NCBI RefSeq assembly: GCF_029278565.1
Contig: NZ_CP119559.1
Span: 1,674,001-1,738,000, forward strand
Length of the DNA stretch: 64,000 nucleotides
From: Haloarcula halophila
Lineage (GTDB): Archaea; Halobacteriota; Halobacteria; Halobacteriales; Haloarculaceae
Reading direction: 5' to 3'
Made by a program: the position numbers and the translations under genes. Under the pieces are notes generated by a model. It was not told the DNA's origin. It worked only from the letters and a program-made list of their open reading frames with translations, and ran no database searches. Positions 35,073-44,373 of this stretch are shown here, one piece after another; position 1 is the first letter of the stretch, and each line of letters starts with the position of its first letter.

Positions 35073-35861
35073 ATGACAACCGAATCCATCCTGCTCATCA
35101 GCCGTGCCACGAGAAACGCCCACGAAGTGCTCGAGACACACGCCGACCGCCTCGCCCGGCGGACCGGCGTCGACGACGTCGACGTCGCGACCTACGATTC
35201 CGAGCCGATCCGCGAACTCACGCCCCAGTTCGAGCGGCTCACTGCCGAGACGGTGTACGCCGTCCCGATGTGTGCCGCCCACGGCCACGACACGACGACC
35301 GGTATCCCCGCCGCACTGTCGGCGCTGCCCGGCGAAGTCCACTACTGTGAACCCCTGGGCCGGAGTCCAGCAGTCACCGAGGTGATCGAAGACCGCGGCA
35401 CACAGCTGGTCCCGGCCGCGGACGACGTCTCGCTCGTTCTCGTCGGCTTCGGCAGTAGCTCGAAACCGTACCATCGACAGACGACCGACTACCACGCCAC
35501 ACGGCTGCGCGAACACTCGGGCTACGGCGAAGTCCTGACCTGCTATCTCCTCCAGAACCCGACGGTCGAGTGTGTCCGGTACAACACCACGACCGACCGG
35601 GCGATCGCCGTTCCACTGTTCCTGACGCGGACCGAGGCCACCGAACAGGAGATCCCCGCCAAACTCGAACTCGACCGGGGTGGTATCGAGTACGCCGATC
35701 CGCTGGGGGCACACCCCCGGATCACCGACGCCGTCCACGCGGAGGTCGAGAAACAGCGCGCGCTCGCTGACGGGGATCGCTCAGCCGAGCGCTCCTTCGA
35801 GGCACAGCTAACCCGGACACAGCGGCGAGTCGCCACCGACGGCGACGGCGGCGAGCGGTAG
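35073..35861 (+). CDS. cbiX: second CbiX-type sirohydrochlorin chelatase
   Basis: A 262-residue protein with two CbiX-like halves: MTTESILLISRATRNAHEVL with VPMCAAHGHDTTTG in the first, and LVLVGFGSSSKPYHRQTT with VPLFLTRTEATEQEIP in the second. It lacks the [2Fe-2S] domain of the other copy. Its N-terminal motif reads ISRATRN rather than GHGSR, so metal preference or the active half may differ. It has its own promoter region, 130 bases after cbiE. It may be a cobalt chelatase or a related small-molecule chelatase. Confidence 0.8.
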   Translation: MTTESILLISRATRNAHEVLETHADRLARRTGVDDVDVATYDSEPIRELTPQFERLTAETVYAVPMCAAHGHDTTTGIPAALSALPGEVHYCEPLGRSPAVTEVIEDRGTQLVPAADDVSLVLVGFGSSSKPYHRQTTDYHATRLREHSGYGEVLTCYLLQNPTVECVRYNTTTDRAIAVPLFLTRTEATEQEIPAKLELDRGGIEYADPLGAHPRITDAVHAEVEKQRALADGDRSAERSFEAQLTRTQRRVATDGDGGER

Positions 35862-35957
35862 CCGGTTCCGGGGGAACGTCGACCGCCCGACTGGACCGTA
35901 CGGGCCGGCCCTACGTGTGACACAAGACCTATTTTCCAGACAGACATCCGTCGGAGT

Positions 35958-36320
35958 ATGACAGCCGTCGACCTCGCGTTCGACGAACAGGAGTATCTCC
36001 CGGCGGTCGCCCAGGACGCCGAGACCGGCGAGGTCCTCATGCTCGCGTACGTCACCGAGGAAGCGCTCGAACGGACCCGCGAGACGGGCTACGCCCACTA
36101 CTACTCGCGCAGCCGCGACGAACTCTGGAAGAAAGGCGGGACGAGCGGCCACACCCAGGAGATCGAGGCGGTCCGCGTCGATTGTGACGGCGACGCCCTG
36201 CTGTACGTCGTCGACCAGGCGGGCGGGGCCTGCCACACGGGCTACGAGTCCTGTTTCTACCGGACCGTCGACGGCGAGGAAGTCGGTGAACAGGTGTTCG
36301 ATCCGGACACAGTCTACTGA
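35958..36320 (+). CDS. hisI: phosphoribosyl-AMP cyclohydrolase
   Basis: A 120-residue protein with the full HisI signature: [45 protein letters not shown] and [14 protein letters not shown]. The Cys and Asp residues of these blocks bind zinc and magnesium. It opens the adenine ring of PR-AMP in histidine synthesis and has no fused HisE domain, as usual in archaea. Its stop shares a base with the next ATG (TGATG), so translation of the following coiled-coil gene is coupled to it. Confidence 0.96.
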   Translation: MTAVDLAFDEQEYLPAVAQDAETGEVLMLAYVTEEALERTRETGYAHYYSRSRDELWKKGGTSGHTQEIEAVRVDCDGDALLYVVDQAGGACHTGYESCFYRTVDGEEVGEQVFDPDTVY

Positions 36321-37444
36321 TGTCCGAGTTCGTCGACCAACTGGAGCAAACCGAACGGGAACGCGAGCGGGCACGGGAACGGGTCGAGGAGATCGGTGCC
36401 GACCGGCTCCGGACCTGCCGGGACGCCTACCGGGATCTGATACGTCTGCTGGAGGACTACGACGGCCGGGCGACCGGCAGCGGTGACTTCCAGGCCTACA
36501 CCCAGTTCGAGGGCGCCGTGGCGACGGTGGTCGGGAACCTCGACGAGGACATCCCCGAGTACGACACCTTCGAAGCCGTCGACGACCACCTCCAGCAGCG
36601 CCGCCTCTCGGAGAGCGACTTCGAGCAAGCGAGGGAGATGCTGGCCCCGGTCAGTGACCTCGTCGACCGCCTGGACGAGTTAGAGAGCGCCCGGGAGGCC
36701 TACGTCCAGGCCCGGCGGGAGGCACGGCGACGTCTCGGGGAACTGGACGAGCAGATCGAGGAGCTGGAGCGTCTCGAACGGCTCGGCGACGCCGACCTCG
36801 ACGCCCCGGTCGAGCACATCCGTGCTCCCATCCGGGCCTACGACGAGGCCGTCAGAGAGGCCTTTGCCGCGTTCCGGAACGACGCCCCCGCCCGCGAGGT
36901 CCTCGGGTTGATCGAGCGGACCGAGGCGTTCCCCCTCGTCGAGTTCCGCGCCCCACCCGAGGAATTGCTGCGGTACGTCCGTGAACACGAGGCCGGGACC
37001 GAACCGCTGCCGACGCTGCTCGAGTACGCCGACTACTCGGGGTCGAAACTGGACCACTACGTCGAGGACCCCGCGGCGCTCCGATCCGCCGTCTCGACCC
37101 GGCGGACGTACCTCCGGAACGTCGACGCCGATCCCCTGACCGTCGGGTGGCCGCCGCCACCGGCCTCGGAACTCCCGTGGCTCTGTCGGGAGTACCGCTC
37201 GATCGTCGCCAGGTTCGCCGACGAGAGCGTCGTGGCACGGCTACGCGAGGTCCGGCAACTGGCCGGTCGGGACGACTACAAGCGGCTCCGGGAGAGCGCG
37301 CTGGCTCGCTCGGAACTCACCGAGGCGGAGCGCGAACGGATCGCCAGCGGGGCCGTCGAGCGGGACCTGGCCGCCGCTCGTGACGAGCGGGACGCTATCG
37401 AGACGGCGCTCTCGACTCTCGGTGAACTGGACGACCCGCCCTGA
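36320..37444 (+). CDS. coiled-coil protein coupled to hisI
   Basis: A 374-residue acidic protein (I believe DUF7118 of haloarchaea). Long charged helices at 1-30 and 105-160 (ARREARRRLGELDEQIEELE) and again near 305-370 suggest coiled coils. The middle (about 215-300) is more globular (FPLVEFRAPPEELLRYVREH, LPWLCREYRSIVARF). No nucleotide-binding or catalytic motif is visible, so it is not an SMC ATPase. It starts on the last base of the hisI stop; a functional link to histidine synthesis is not evident. Confidence 0.7.
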   Translation: MSEFVDQLEQTERERERARERVEEIGADRLRTCRDAYRDLIRLLEDYDGRATGSGDFQAYTQFEGAVATVVGNLDEDIPEYDTFEAVDDHLQQRRLSESDFEQAREMLAPVSDLVDRLDELESAREAYVQARREARRRLGELDEQIEELERLERLGDADLDAPVEHIRAPIRAYDEAVREAFAAFRNDAPAREVLGLIERTEAFPLVEFRAPPEELLRYVREHEAGTEPLPTLLEYADYSGSKLDHYVEDPAALRSAVSTRRTYLRNVDADPLTVGWPPPPASELPWLCREYRSIVARFADESVVARLREVRQLAGRDDYKRLRESALARSELTEAERERIASGAVERDLAAARDERDAIETALSTLGELDDPP

Positions 37445-37445
37445 C

Positions 37446-38798
37446 TCACTCCGCCGCCGAGACCATCGCCTCGGCCAGTTCCGTCGCCCGGTCCAGACTG
37501 CGGGCCTCGGCGTAGACGCGGACGACCGGCTCGGTCCCCGAGGGCCGGGCCAGCACCCACGCGTCGTCGTAGTTCAGCCGCCAGCCGTCGGTCCGGTCGA
37601 CGGCCGCGTCGACCTCCTGTGCGTACGCCTCGACCCCGTCGAGCATCGCCTCGCGCCCGTCGTCGTCGTCGTAGCGGAGGTTCCGGCGGACGTTCGCGTA
37701 GTCGTCGAAGGGAGCGACGAGTTCGCTGACCGGCGTTTCGGCGGCGAGTTCACAGAACCGCGCGGCGGTGTAGGCCCCGTCCCGTGCGATCCGATAGGCG
37801 GGGAAGATGATGCCGCCGTTGCCCTCGCCGGCGACGGGGACGCGGGTCCCCTCGGCCCGGAGTTCGGCGATACGACTGACGATGTACGTCGAGCCGATTG
37901 GGGTCAACGAGAGGTCCGCACCGGCGTCCTCGACGACGTCGACCAACCGTTGTGAGGCGTTGACCGCGGAGACGACCGCGTCGCCGGCGTCGAGTTCCGC
38001 GGCCGCCAGGGCCGCCAGCGCGGCGTCGCCCTCGACGTGGTCGCCGCGTTCGTCGACGAAGATCGCCCGGTCGCCGTCGCCGTCGTGGGCGATGCCCAGG
38101 TCGGCGTCGGTCGCCCGGACGTACGCCCGCAGGTCCGCGAGGTTGGCTTCGACCGGTTCGGGGTCCCGCCCGGGGAAGTGACCGTCGGGCTGGGCGTTGA
38201 TCGTGTGGACGGTACAGCCCAGTTCCCGGAACAGGTCCGGGCTGGTGAGCGAGCCGGCGCCGTGACCGGGGTCGACGACGACGGTGAGATCGGCCGCCGC
38301 GATGCGCTCGCTGTCGACGGCATCCCGGAGCTGTTCCCGGTAGCGCTCGCGAGCGGTCTCGATACACCGATCGGTTCCGACCCGCTCCCAGCCGGCCAAC
38401 GCCGGGTCGTCGGCCCCGACGGCGGCGGCGATCTCGTCGAGCGTCTCCCGGCGCAGTTCGACGCCGTCGGCGCCGACCAGTTTGACGCCGTTGTAGGCAG
38501 GCGGGTTGTGGCTGGCGGTGATCATCACCCCGGGGACGCTCTCGCGCTCGCAGTAGGCCTGCAGTCCGGGTGTCGGGACGATCCCGAGCCGGTCCACGTC
38601 GAACCCCAGCCCGGTCAGCCCGCTCACTGCGGCGTTACCGAAGGTCCGCCCGGTGGTCCGCGTGTCACGTGCGATCGCGACGCGGTCGTGGTCCCCGGTC
38701 CAGACGCTGCCGGCCGCCTGTGCGATCCGCAGGACGTACCGCGGTGTCAGTCCCTCGCCAGCGACATCCCGGACGCCACTCGACCCGAACACTTGCAT
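37446..38798 (-). CDS. glmM: phosphohexomutase (phosphoglucosamine mutase/phosphomannomutase type)
   Basis: A 450-residue four-domain phosphohexomutase. The phosphoserine loop is TASHNPPAYNGVK (Ser96), the metal loop is DGDGDR near 237, the sugar loop is GEGNGG, and the C-terminal phosphate loop is RPSGTEPVVRVY. The N-terminus MQVFGSSGVRD is that of archaeal GlmM-like proteins. It may interconvert glucosamine or mannose phosphates for surface glycan synthesis; exact substrate cannot be read from sequence. It is convergent with the preceding gene with a one-base gap. Confidence 0.88.
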   Translation of the reverse strand: MQVFGSSGVRDVAGEGLTPRYVLRIAQAAGSVWTGDHDRVAIARDTRTTGRTFGNAAVSGLTGLGFDVDRLGIVPTPGLQAYCERESVPGVMITASHNPPAYNGVKLVGADGVELRRETLDEIAAAVGADDPALAGWERVGTDRCIETARERYREQLRDAVDSERIAAADLTVVVDPGHGAGSLTSPDLFRELGCTVHTINAQPDGHFPGRDPEPVEANLADLRAYVRATDADLGIAHDGDGDRAIFVDERGDHVEGDAALAALAAAELDAGDAVVSAVNASQRLVDVVEDAGADLSLTPIGSTYIVSRIAELRAEGTRVPVAGEGNGGIIFPAYRIARDGAYTAARFCELAAETPVSELVAPFDDYANVRRNLRYDDDDGREAMLDGVEAYAQEVDAAVDRTDGWRLNYDDAWVLARPSGTEPVVRVYAEARSLDRATELAEAMVSAAE

Positions 38799-38892
38799 TC
38801 GAACGGGAGTGTGGTACCGAGTGGCTTAGGGATGTCGACGTGGCCGCGAGCGATTCCAACAGCCATTAGCACCCCGACGGCGGAGCAGTCGT

Positions 38893-39426
38893 ATGGCCAA
38901 CCAGGAACTCATCGACGCGCTCCGGGACGCGGTCAAATACGGCGAGTTCGAACTCTCACACGGCGGGACCTCGAACTACTACGTCGACAAGTACGTCTTC
39001 GAGACCGATCCCCGCTGTCTGGAACTGATCGCACGGGCGTTCGCCGAACGGGTCGCGGAGACGAAGCTGGCCGGCGTCGCGCTGGGGGGCGTGCCGATGG
39101 TCGCGGTCACCAGCGTCGAGACCGGGCTCCCCTACGTCATCGCCCGCAAGCAGGCAAAGGAGTACGGCACCGGCAACCGTATCGAGGGCGAACTCGAAGA
39201 CGGCGAGGAGGTCGTCGTCATCGAGGACATCGCGACGACCGGCCAGAGCGCCATCGACGCCGCGGAGGCGCTTCGCGAGGCCGGCGCCGTCGTCGAGCGG
39301 GTCCTCGTCGTCGTCGACCGGGAAGAGGGCGCCCGCGAGAACCTCGCCGACCACGGCCTAGAGCTGGAAGCGCTCGTGACCGCCTCGGACCTGCTGGCGG
39401 ACGCTCCCGGGAACATCGACGACTGA
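38893..39426 (+). CDS. pyrE: orotate phosphoribosyltransferase
   Basis: A 177-residue type I PRTase. The PRPP-binding motif [14 protein letters not shown] is near 115-128, with the flexible-loop segment [13 protein letters not shown] before it and [18 protein letters not shown] at the substrate end. It makes OMP from orotate in pyrimidine synthesis. I start it at 38893, where [17 protein letters not shown] is typical for haloarchaea. A nucleobase permease gene follows in the same direction with its own TATA box. Confidence 0.93.
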   Translation: MANQELIDALRDAVKYGEFELSHGGTSNYYVDKYVFETDPRCLELIARAFAERVAETKLAGVALGGVPMVAVTSVETGLPYVIARKQAKEYGTGNRIEGELEDGEEVVVIEDIATTGQSAIDAAEALREAGAVVERVLVVVDREEGARENLADHGLELEALVTASDLLADAPGNIDD

Positions 39427-39488
39427 GCGAGTCCGGGGACGCCACCGGATGTCTCGGTCGGGCTACCAATTTTGGCCGTTCTCGCCAC

Positions 39489-39495
39489 GCTTAAG
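39489..39495 (+). promoter_or_regulatory. TATA box for the NCS2 permease gene
   Basis: GCTTAAG lies about 28 bases before the ATG at 39521, the position expected for a leaderless haloarchaeal transcript. Confidence 0.5.
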
Positions 39496-39520
39496 CCCGT
39501 CTGTCCTGAGAGAGCCATCA

Positions 39521-40951
39521 ATGGGTACGCTGGAGCGGTTATTCGAGTTGGAGGCACACGACACCGACGTCCGAACGGAGTTGGTCGCGGGGTTGACGAC
39601 GTTCCTGACGATGAGTTATATCGTCATCGTGAACCCGGCCATCCTGAGCGCGGCCATCTCCGTCGAGAACCGAACCCCGGGCCAGACCGTCCAGATGCTG
39701 GCCGTCGTCACGATCATCTCCGCGGCCGTGGCGACGCTGATCATGGCCTTCTACGCGAACAGGCCGTTCGCACAGGCACCCGGACTGGGGCTGAACGCCT
39801 TCTTCGCGTTCACCGTCGTCCTCGGGTTGGGGGTCCCCTGGCAGACGGCGCTGTCCGCCGTCGTCGTCGAAGGGCTCCTCTTCATCCTCCTGACCGCCGT
39901 CGGCGCCCGCGAGTACATCATCAAGCTGTTCCCCGAACCGGTCAAGATGGCCGTCGGGGCCGGTATCGGCCTGTTTCTCGCGATCATCGGGCTGGAGGCC
40001 ATGCACGTCGTCGCCGCCGACCCGGCCACGTTCCTGCAGTTCAACCCGTCGTTCGCCAACGACCCCATCGCCATCATCTCCGTCGTCGGTCTCTTTCTCA
40101 CCTTCGCGCTGTACGCCGCCGACGTCCCGGGATCGATCATCCTCGGGATCGTCATCACGACGGCGATCTCCTACGCGGCGAGTGCACTGGGGATCACCCC
40201 CATCGACCCACAGATCGCCGAGGGCGTGTTCCTCTACACGCCGGCGTCGCTGACCGGCCAGACCGCGGTCGTCTACTCGGTCGCCGGCTACAACATCACG
40301 CCGCTGGTCGGCGCGTTCATCGAGGGCTTCTCGAACGTTGACGCGCTGGGCTTCTCGCTCATCGTCTTCACGTTCTTCTTCGTCGACTTCTTCGACACCG
40401 CCGGGACGCTGACCGGCGTCGGACAGATCGCGGGCTTCCTCGACGAGGAGGGGAACCTCCCCGACATCGACCGACCGCTGATGGCCGACGCCGTCGGGAC
40501 CACCGTCGGCGGGATCATCGGCACGTCGACGGTCACCACATACATCGAGTCCGCGACCGGCGTCGAAGAGGGTGGCCGGACGGGCCTGACCGCGCTGGTC
40601 GTCGCGGTGCTGTTTCTCGCGTCGCTGGCGCTCGTGCCCTTGGCTGCGGCCGTCCCGCTGCACGCCTCACACATCGCGCTCGTCGTCGTCGCCGTGTTGA
40701 TGCTCCAGAACATCGTCGACATCGACTGGGACGACCTGAGCCACGCCGTCCCCGCGGGGCTGACGATGTTCATCATGCCGTTTACCTACTCGATCTCGTA
40801 CGGGATCGCCGCCGGGATCATCGCCTACCCGATCGTGAAGGCCGCACAGGGTGAGGCGAGTGAGGTCCATCCGGGTCAGTGGGTGCTTGCGGGCGCGTTC
40901 GTGCTCTACTTCTTCGTCCGGACCAGCGGCCTCCTCGGTGGCGCACTCTGA
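39521..40951 (+). CDS. NCS2-family nucleobase permease (AzgA/PbuG type)
   Basis: A 476-residue protein with 12-14 hydrophobic segments. TELVAGLTTFLTMSYIVIVNP at the N-terminus, APGLGLNAFFAFTVV, and FFFVDFFDTAGTLTGVG in the middle are the marks of the AzgA-like branch, which imports adenine, guanine or hypoxanthine by proton symport. Location after pyrE could hint at a pyrimidine, but the sequence looks purine-type. Start chosen at 39521, which gives the usual MGTLERLFELE beginning. Confidence 0.9.
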   Translation: MGTLERLFELEAHDTDVRTELVAGLTTFLTMSYIVIVNPAILSAAISVENRTPGQTVQMLAVVTIISAAVATLIMAFYANRPFAQAPGLGLNAFFAFTVVLGLGVPWQTALSAVVVEGLLFILLTAVGAREYIIKLFPEPVKMAVGAGIGLFLAIIGLEAMHVVAADPATFLQFNPSFANDPIAIISVVGLFLTFALYAADVPGSIILGIVITTAISYAASALGITPIDPQIAEGVFLYTPASLTGQTAVVYSVAGYNITPLVGAFIEGFSNVDALGFSLIVFTFFFVDFFDTAGTLTGVGQIAGFLDEEGNLPDIDRPLMADAVGTTVGGIIGTSTVTTYIESATGVEEGGRTGLTALVVAVLFLASLALVPLAAAVPLHASHIALVVVAVLMLQNIVDIDWDDLSHAVPAGLTMFIMPFTYSISYGIAAGIIAYPIVKAAQGEASEVHPGQWVLAGAFVLYFFVRTSGLLGGAL

Positions 40952-41027
40952 GACACAGGGCGCATCTGTGTCCGGCGGACACACCACCGGTGTCCTCTTG
41001 TCGCTGGCGTCCGTAGCCGACTCCGTA

Positions 41028-41285
41028 ATGGCCAACCTCGAACTCTACGAGCTGGAAGGCTGTCCGTACTGTGCGAAGGTAATCAAGAAACTCGACGAAC
41101 TCGGCCTGGAGTACAAGTCCCACATGGTCCCGCGCTCGCACGACGAGCGGACCGAAGTGAAGGAGGTCTCGGGCCAGACCGGCGTTCCAGTGCTGATCGA
41201 CCACGACAACGGCATCGACGGGATGCCCGAGTCCGACGACATCGTCGAGTACCTCGAAGAGACCTACGGCAGCGGCGCTGCTTGA
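41028..41285 (+). CDS. glutaredoxin-like thiol protein
   Basis: An 85-residue protein with the redox motif CPYC at about 11-14 and the cis-proline segment TGVPVLIDHDNG, followed by MPESDDIVEYLEETYG. This is the glutaredoxin / glutathione S-transferase N-terminal fold. Haloarchaea use gamma-glutamylcysteine rather than glutathione, so that is its probable thiol partner. Start at 41028 gives MANLELYELEGCPYC. Confidence 0.88.
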   Translation: MANLELYELEGCPYCAKVIKKLDELGLEYKSHMVPRSHDERTEVKEVSGQTGVPVLIDHDNGIDGMPESDDIVEYLEETYGSGAA

Positions 41286-41330
41286 GGGGACTCAGCGCCG
41301 CAGGCGTAGGACGACGAACCAAAACGTAGG

Positions 41331-42299
41331 CTAAGCGGTCTCTTCGTGGTCTTCGCCGCGTTCCATGATGAGATCACGGAGATCGACGGCGTCTTCGATC
41401 TCCTCCATCTCGTCTTCCTCGATGATCGCGGTCCCTTCGACGGACTCGCGTTTGAGTTCGTCGACGACGTACACCGACCGCGTCCGAGTGACCTCGCCGA
41501 CCGAGGACATGATCCGCGCCCGTTTCTCGGCGGCCTCGGTAAACGGCGAGTGCCCGGTCAGGACCTGCTCGCGGCGCCGGCCGTTCTCGTTGACCGCCTT
41601 GAACGGCGCTCGGTCGGTCGGGTGGACCTCGAAGCCGATGCGGGTGAAGACGGTGACGATCGACTCGTCTTCGGGGTTGGCGTCGGGGTCCTCGGGCGTC
41701 GGTTCGTCGTCCCGAACCTCCTCGGCCCCGTCGAGGACGCTGACCGGCGAGGTCAGCGGCGCGTCGAACAGATCTTCGAGTTCGGCTGCCACCTCGACGG
41801 AGGCGTCCATGCCGTCCTCGTACTTCGAGACGGTTCGCCGGGAGACGCCCAGTTCCGTGGCCAAGCGTCCCAGCGACCACTCCCTGTCCTCGCGCGCGTC
41901 GGCCAGCACCTCGGAGTCGATGTTGACGTAGAGCCCACCCGGGGCCGCGTAGATGAGCGGCGGGACCTCCTCGATGAACAGGTCCATGGCGGTGTCGGGC
42001 GACAACACCGGGACGCCGTGCCGGAAGTAGACGACGCCGGGTTTCAGGTCCTCGTCGCGGGTCCGCAACCCGACGACGATCGGCGTCGCGTTCAGATAGG
42101 TTCCCAGACGGCGCATCTCTGCACCCGTGACGCCGTCGAAGGCGTCGATGTTGCCCAGGATCTTCACCAACAGGACGTCCTCTCCGCGCCGGGCCGCGAT
42201 ATCGAAACTCTTGGGCCTGATCGCACAGCGGTCGCTGACGAGAAACCCCGCGTCCTCTAGCATCGCCGTGACGTTGCCGACCAGTGCCGACCGTGACAT
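41331..42299 (-). CDS. archaeal HTH regulator with endonuclease-like N-terminal domain (COG1395)
   Basis: A 322-residue protein. Residues 1-120 form an alpha/beta domain ([20 protein letters not shown]) like a nuclease-fold sensor without obvious catalysis. Residues about 128-195 are a Cro/C1-type helix-turn-helix ([20 protein letters not shown]). The C-terminal half after an acidic linker ([17 protein letters not shown]) repeats an alpha/beta unit. This matches the conserved archaeal putative regulator family COG1395; targets are unknown. The start at 42299 begins the conserved MSRSALVGN. Confidence 0.85.
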   Translation of the reverse strand: MSRSALVGNVTAMLEDAGFLVSDRCAIRPKSFDIAARRGEDVLLVKILGNIDAFDGVTGAEMRRLGTYLNATPIVVGLRTRDEDLKPGVVYFRHGVPVLSPDTAMDLFIEEVPPLIYAAPGGLYVNIDSEVLADAREDREWSLGRLATELGVSRRTVSKYEDGMDASVEVAAELEDLFDAPLTSPVSVLDGAEEVRDDEPTPEDPDANPEDESIVTVFTRIGFEVHPTDRAPFKAVNENGRRREQVLTGHSPFTEAAEKRARIMSSVGEVTRTRSVYVVDELKRESVEGTAIIEEDEMEEIEDAVDLRDLIMERGEDHEETA

Positions 42300-42474
42300 A
42301 GTCCTCCGTACCTCTACCAAAGGTAACCAATCGTCGTATATATGATTTGTGGCGGCATCCGGGACGATTCGCGTGACGAAACCGGGTCGGACGGAACGGG
42401 TAACCACGAGTCGCAGTTACAGTCCAGGGGTCTGAGAGGAAAAAATAACCGTCTGCGCCGAGAACCAAGCGTCC

Positions 42475-42828
42475 ATGTCCGTCGTAGAGGCAGGTGAGGA
42501 CTCCCCCTGGACAAAGCGAGCGGGCCTGACAGCGGTCGCCGCCGCCGTCGCGCTCTTTCAGTTCTCCCTGACTTACCAGGCGTACCAGCGCGGTGGTCCC
42601 GGTGCGATCACTGACCAGGTCATCTACACGTATCTCGCGGTCGCGTTGCTGATCGGGAGTGCTACGGGGACGATCCGATCGAGACGGTTCAACACGGCGT
42701 TTTCAGGAGTGGGCGGGCTGCTCGTCGCGGGGCTGGTGGCGCTCGACCCACGAGTCGTCTACGTCCTCGGTCTCGGACTGTTTGCCGCTGGGTTCGTCTA
42801 CTACGGTAACGTGGCTCGTTCGGACTGA
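42475..42828 (+). CDS. small membrane protein, unknown function
   Basis: A 117-residue protein with about four hydrophobic segments (16-36, 48-63, 74-88, 91-108) and short charged ends. No family recognised. It is divergent from the COG1395 regulator, and tiaS follows in the same direction after about 120 bases. Confidence 0.6.
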   Translation: MSVVEAGEDSPWTKRAGLTAVAAAVALFQFSLTYQAYQRGGPGAITDQVIYTYLAVALLIGSATGTIRSRRFNTAFSGVGGLLVAGLVALDPRVVYVLGLGLFAAGFVYYGNVARSD

Positions 42829-42949
42829 ACAGCGACGACGGGTCGGGATACGGGCTGGAGAAGTGACCGCCGCGGGTCCGATCGATTCGACACCGTCGGA
42901 TACGCGTCGGTACGAAACGCCGAAGACAGTCGGGATACTACCACCGTCA

Positions 42950-44215
42950 GTGACTATCGTCGGTCTCGACGACACCGATTCCCGGGAAGGCGGGATGTGT
43001 ACGACCTACGCGGCCAGCGAACTCGCCGACGACATCCGTGCGGCCGGCGGGACCGTCGAGCGACTGCTCCTGGTCCGGCTGAACCCCGCCGTCGAGCACA
43101 AGACCCGCGGGAACGCGGCGCTCGCGGTCCACACCGATCTCGACGCCGGCCGGGCGACCGAGCTCGCCGAGTCGACCCTCGATCTGGCAGAGATCGACGA
43201 CCCCCGGACGAACCCCGGCGCGGTCGTCGCTGACTGTGCTCCCGAGGCGGTCCCATCGGCGCTCGCGGAGTTCACCACGGACGCCGTTCGATCGATCCAG
43301 GACCGCGTGACGGCGACGACGTTAGCCGATCACGCCGGCTTCGCGCGCCTGGAACGCGGGAACGGCCGCGGGCTGATCGGCGCGCTCGCCGCCGTCGGCG
43401 CGTGGGCATCCTTCGACGAGTGGACCTACGAGCACATCGCCTACCGCGGGCGAGAGCGGTGGGGAACCGAGCGCGACGTCGATACGGAAAGTGTCTTCGC
43501 CGCCGCCGAGTCCCACTACCCCGCCGTCTGGGACACCGTCGATCGGAGCTCGAACTATCCGGTCTGTGTGCCGCGGACCCCCTGTCCGGTGCTGTACGGC
43601 ATCCGCGGCGACGACCCGGCGGCCTGCCGGGCCGTCGCCGACGCCATCGAGGGCGAACCGGTCGCCGAGCGGGCGACGTTTCTGACGAACCAGGGGACCG
43701 ACGTGCATCTCCAGACGGCCCCGCTGGCAGCGGTCGAGGACGACAGCGCCTACCGAGTGTCCGGCGAGGTAGTCGATCCGCCCGAGACCCGCGCCGGCGG
43801 CCACGTGTTCCTGACGATCGCCGACGACGGCGGGACACTCCCGTGTGCAGCCTTCGAGCCAACCAAGGGGTTCCGTGACCGGGTCCGATCGCTCCGTGTC
43901 GGCGACTGCGTGACCGTCTGTGGGGAAGTCAGCGGTGGGACCCTCAAACTGGAGAAGTTCCGCGTCGATGCGGTAGTCGAGACCGAGCGAGTGACTCCGA
44001 ACTGTCCCGACTGCGACCGATCGATGTCCTCGGCCGGCCGCGACCAGGGGTATCGCTGTCGGGACTGTGGGACCAGTGCCCCCGGGAAGGTCGAGCGCCC
44101 GATCGACCGGGAGATCGAACCGGGCTGGTACGAGGTCCCGCCGGTGGCGCGCCGACACGTGGCGAAGCCGCTGGTCCGGGGTGGGTTCGGCGGGGCGACG
44201 CATCCGGAGCGGTAG
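42950..44215 (+). CDS. tiaS: tRNA(Ile2) 2-agmatinylcytidine synthetase
   Basis: A 421-residue protein. It starts with GTG at 42950, giving the conserved TIVGLDDTDSREGGMCTTY; the frame is open further upstream but without this homology. It has ATP-grasp-like blocks (VRLNPAVEHKTRGNAALAV), an OB-fold near 325-380 (YRVSGEVVDPPETRAGGHVF), and a C-terminal zinc ribbon (CPDCDRSM and CRDCG). TiaS attaches agmatine to C34 of tRNA-Ile(CAU) so that it reads AUA; it is universal in archaea. A worn copy of its last 16 or so codons lies about 140 bases downstream. Confidence 0.95.
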   Translation: MTIVGLDDTDSREGGMCTTYAASELADDIRAAGGTVERLLLVRLNPAVEHKTRGNAALAVHTDLDAGRATELAESTLDLAEIDDPRTNPGAVVADCAPEAVPSALAEFTTDAVRSIQDRVTATTLADHAGFARLERGNGRGLIGALAAVGAWASFDEWTYEHIAYRGRERWGTERDVDTESVFAAAESHYPAVWDTVDRSSNYPVCVPRTPCPVLYGIRGDDPAACRAVADAIEGEPVAERATFLTNQGTDVHLQTAPLAAVEDDSAYRVSGEVVDPPETRAGGHVFLTIADDGGTLPCAAFEPTKGFRDRVRSLRVGDCVTVCGEVSGGTLKLEKFRVDAVVETERVTPNCPDCDRSMSSAGRDQGYRCRDCGTSAPGKVERPIDREIEPGWYEVPPVARRHVAKPLVRGGFGGATHPER

Positions 44216-44351
44216 GCCGGTGGCCACGAGCGCTGTGACCCGGTTTTCGCCCACGTGTTTCCGCGAGCGGCGGCCACGGACCACCCGAGTGCGAGAGCCG
44301 TGGTAGCGGAGCCGCTGGTCCGGTGTGGGTTCGGCGGGTCGACACCCCCGT
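44159..44351 (+). repeat. partial duplication of the tiaS 3' end
   Basis: The gene end at 44159-44207 is repeated at 44303-44351 with most bases kept; the shared core is CCGCTGGTCCGG then GTGGGTTCGGCGGG. Read in frame the tail is VAKPLVRGGFGGATHP and the copy is VAEPLVRCGFGGSTPP. The copy has no start or body, so it is a fragment. The sequence between, about 85 bases after the tiaS stop, shows no gene. Confidence 0.75.
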
Positions 44352-44373
44352 CCCCGTGCTCCTGTGGCGCTGC

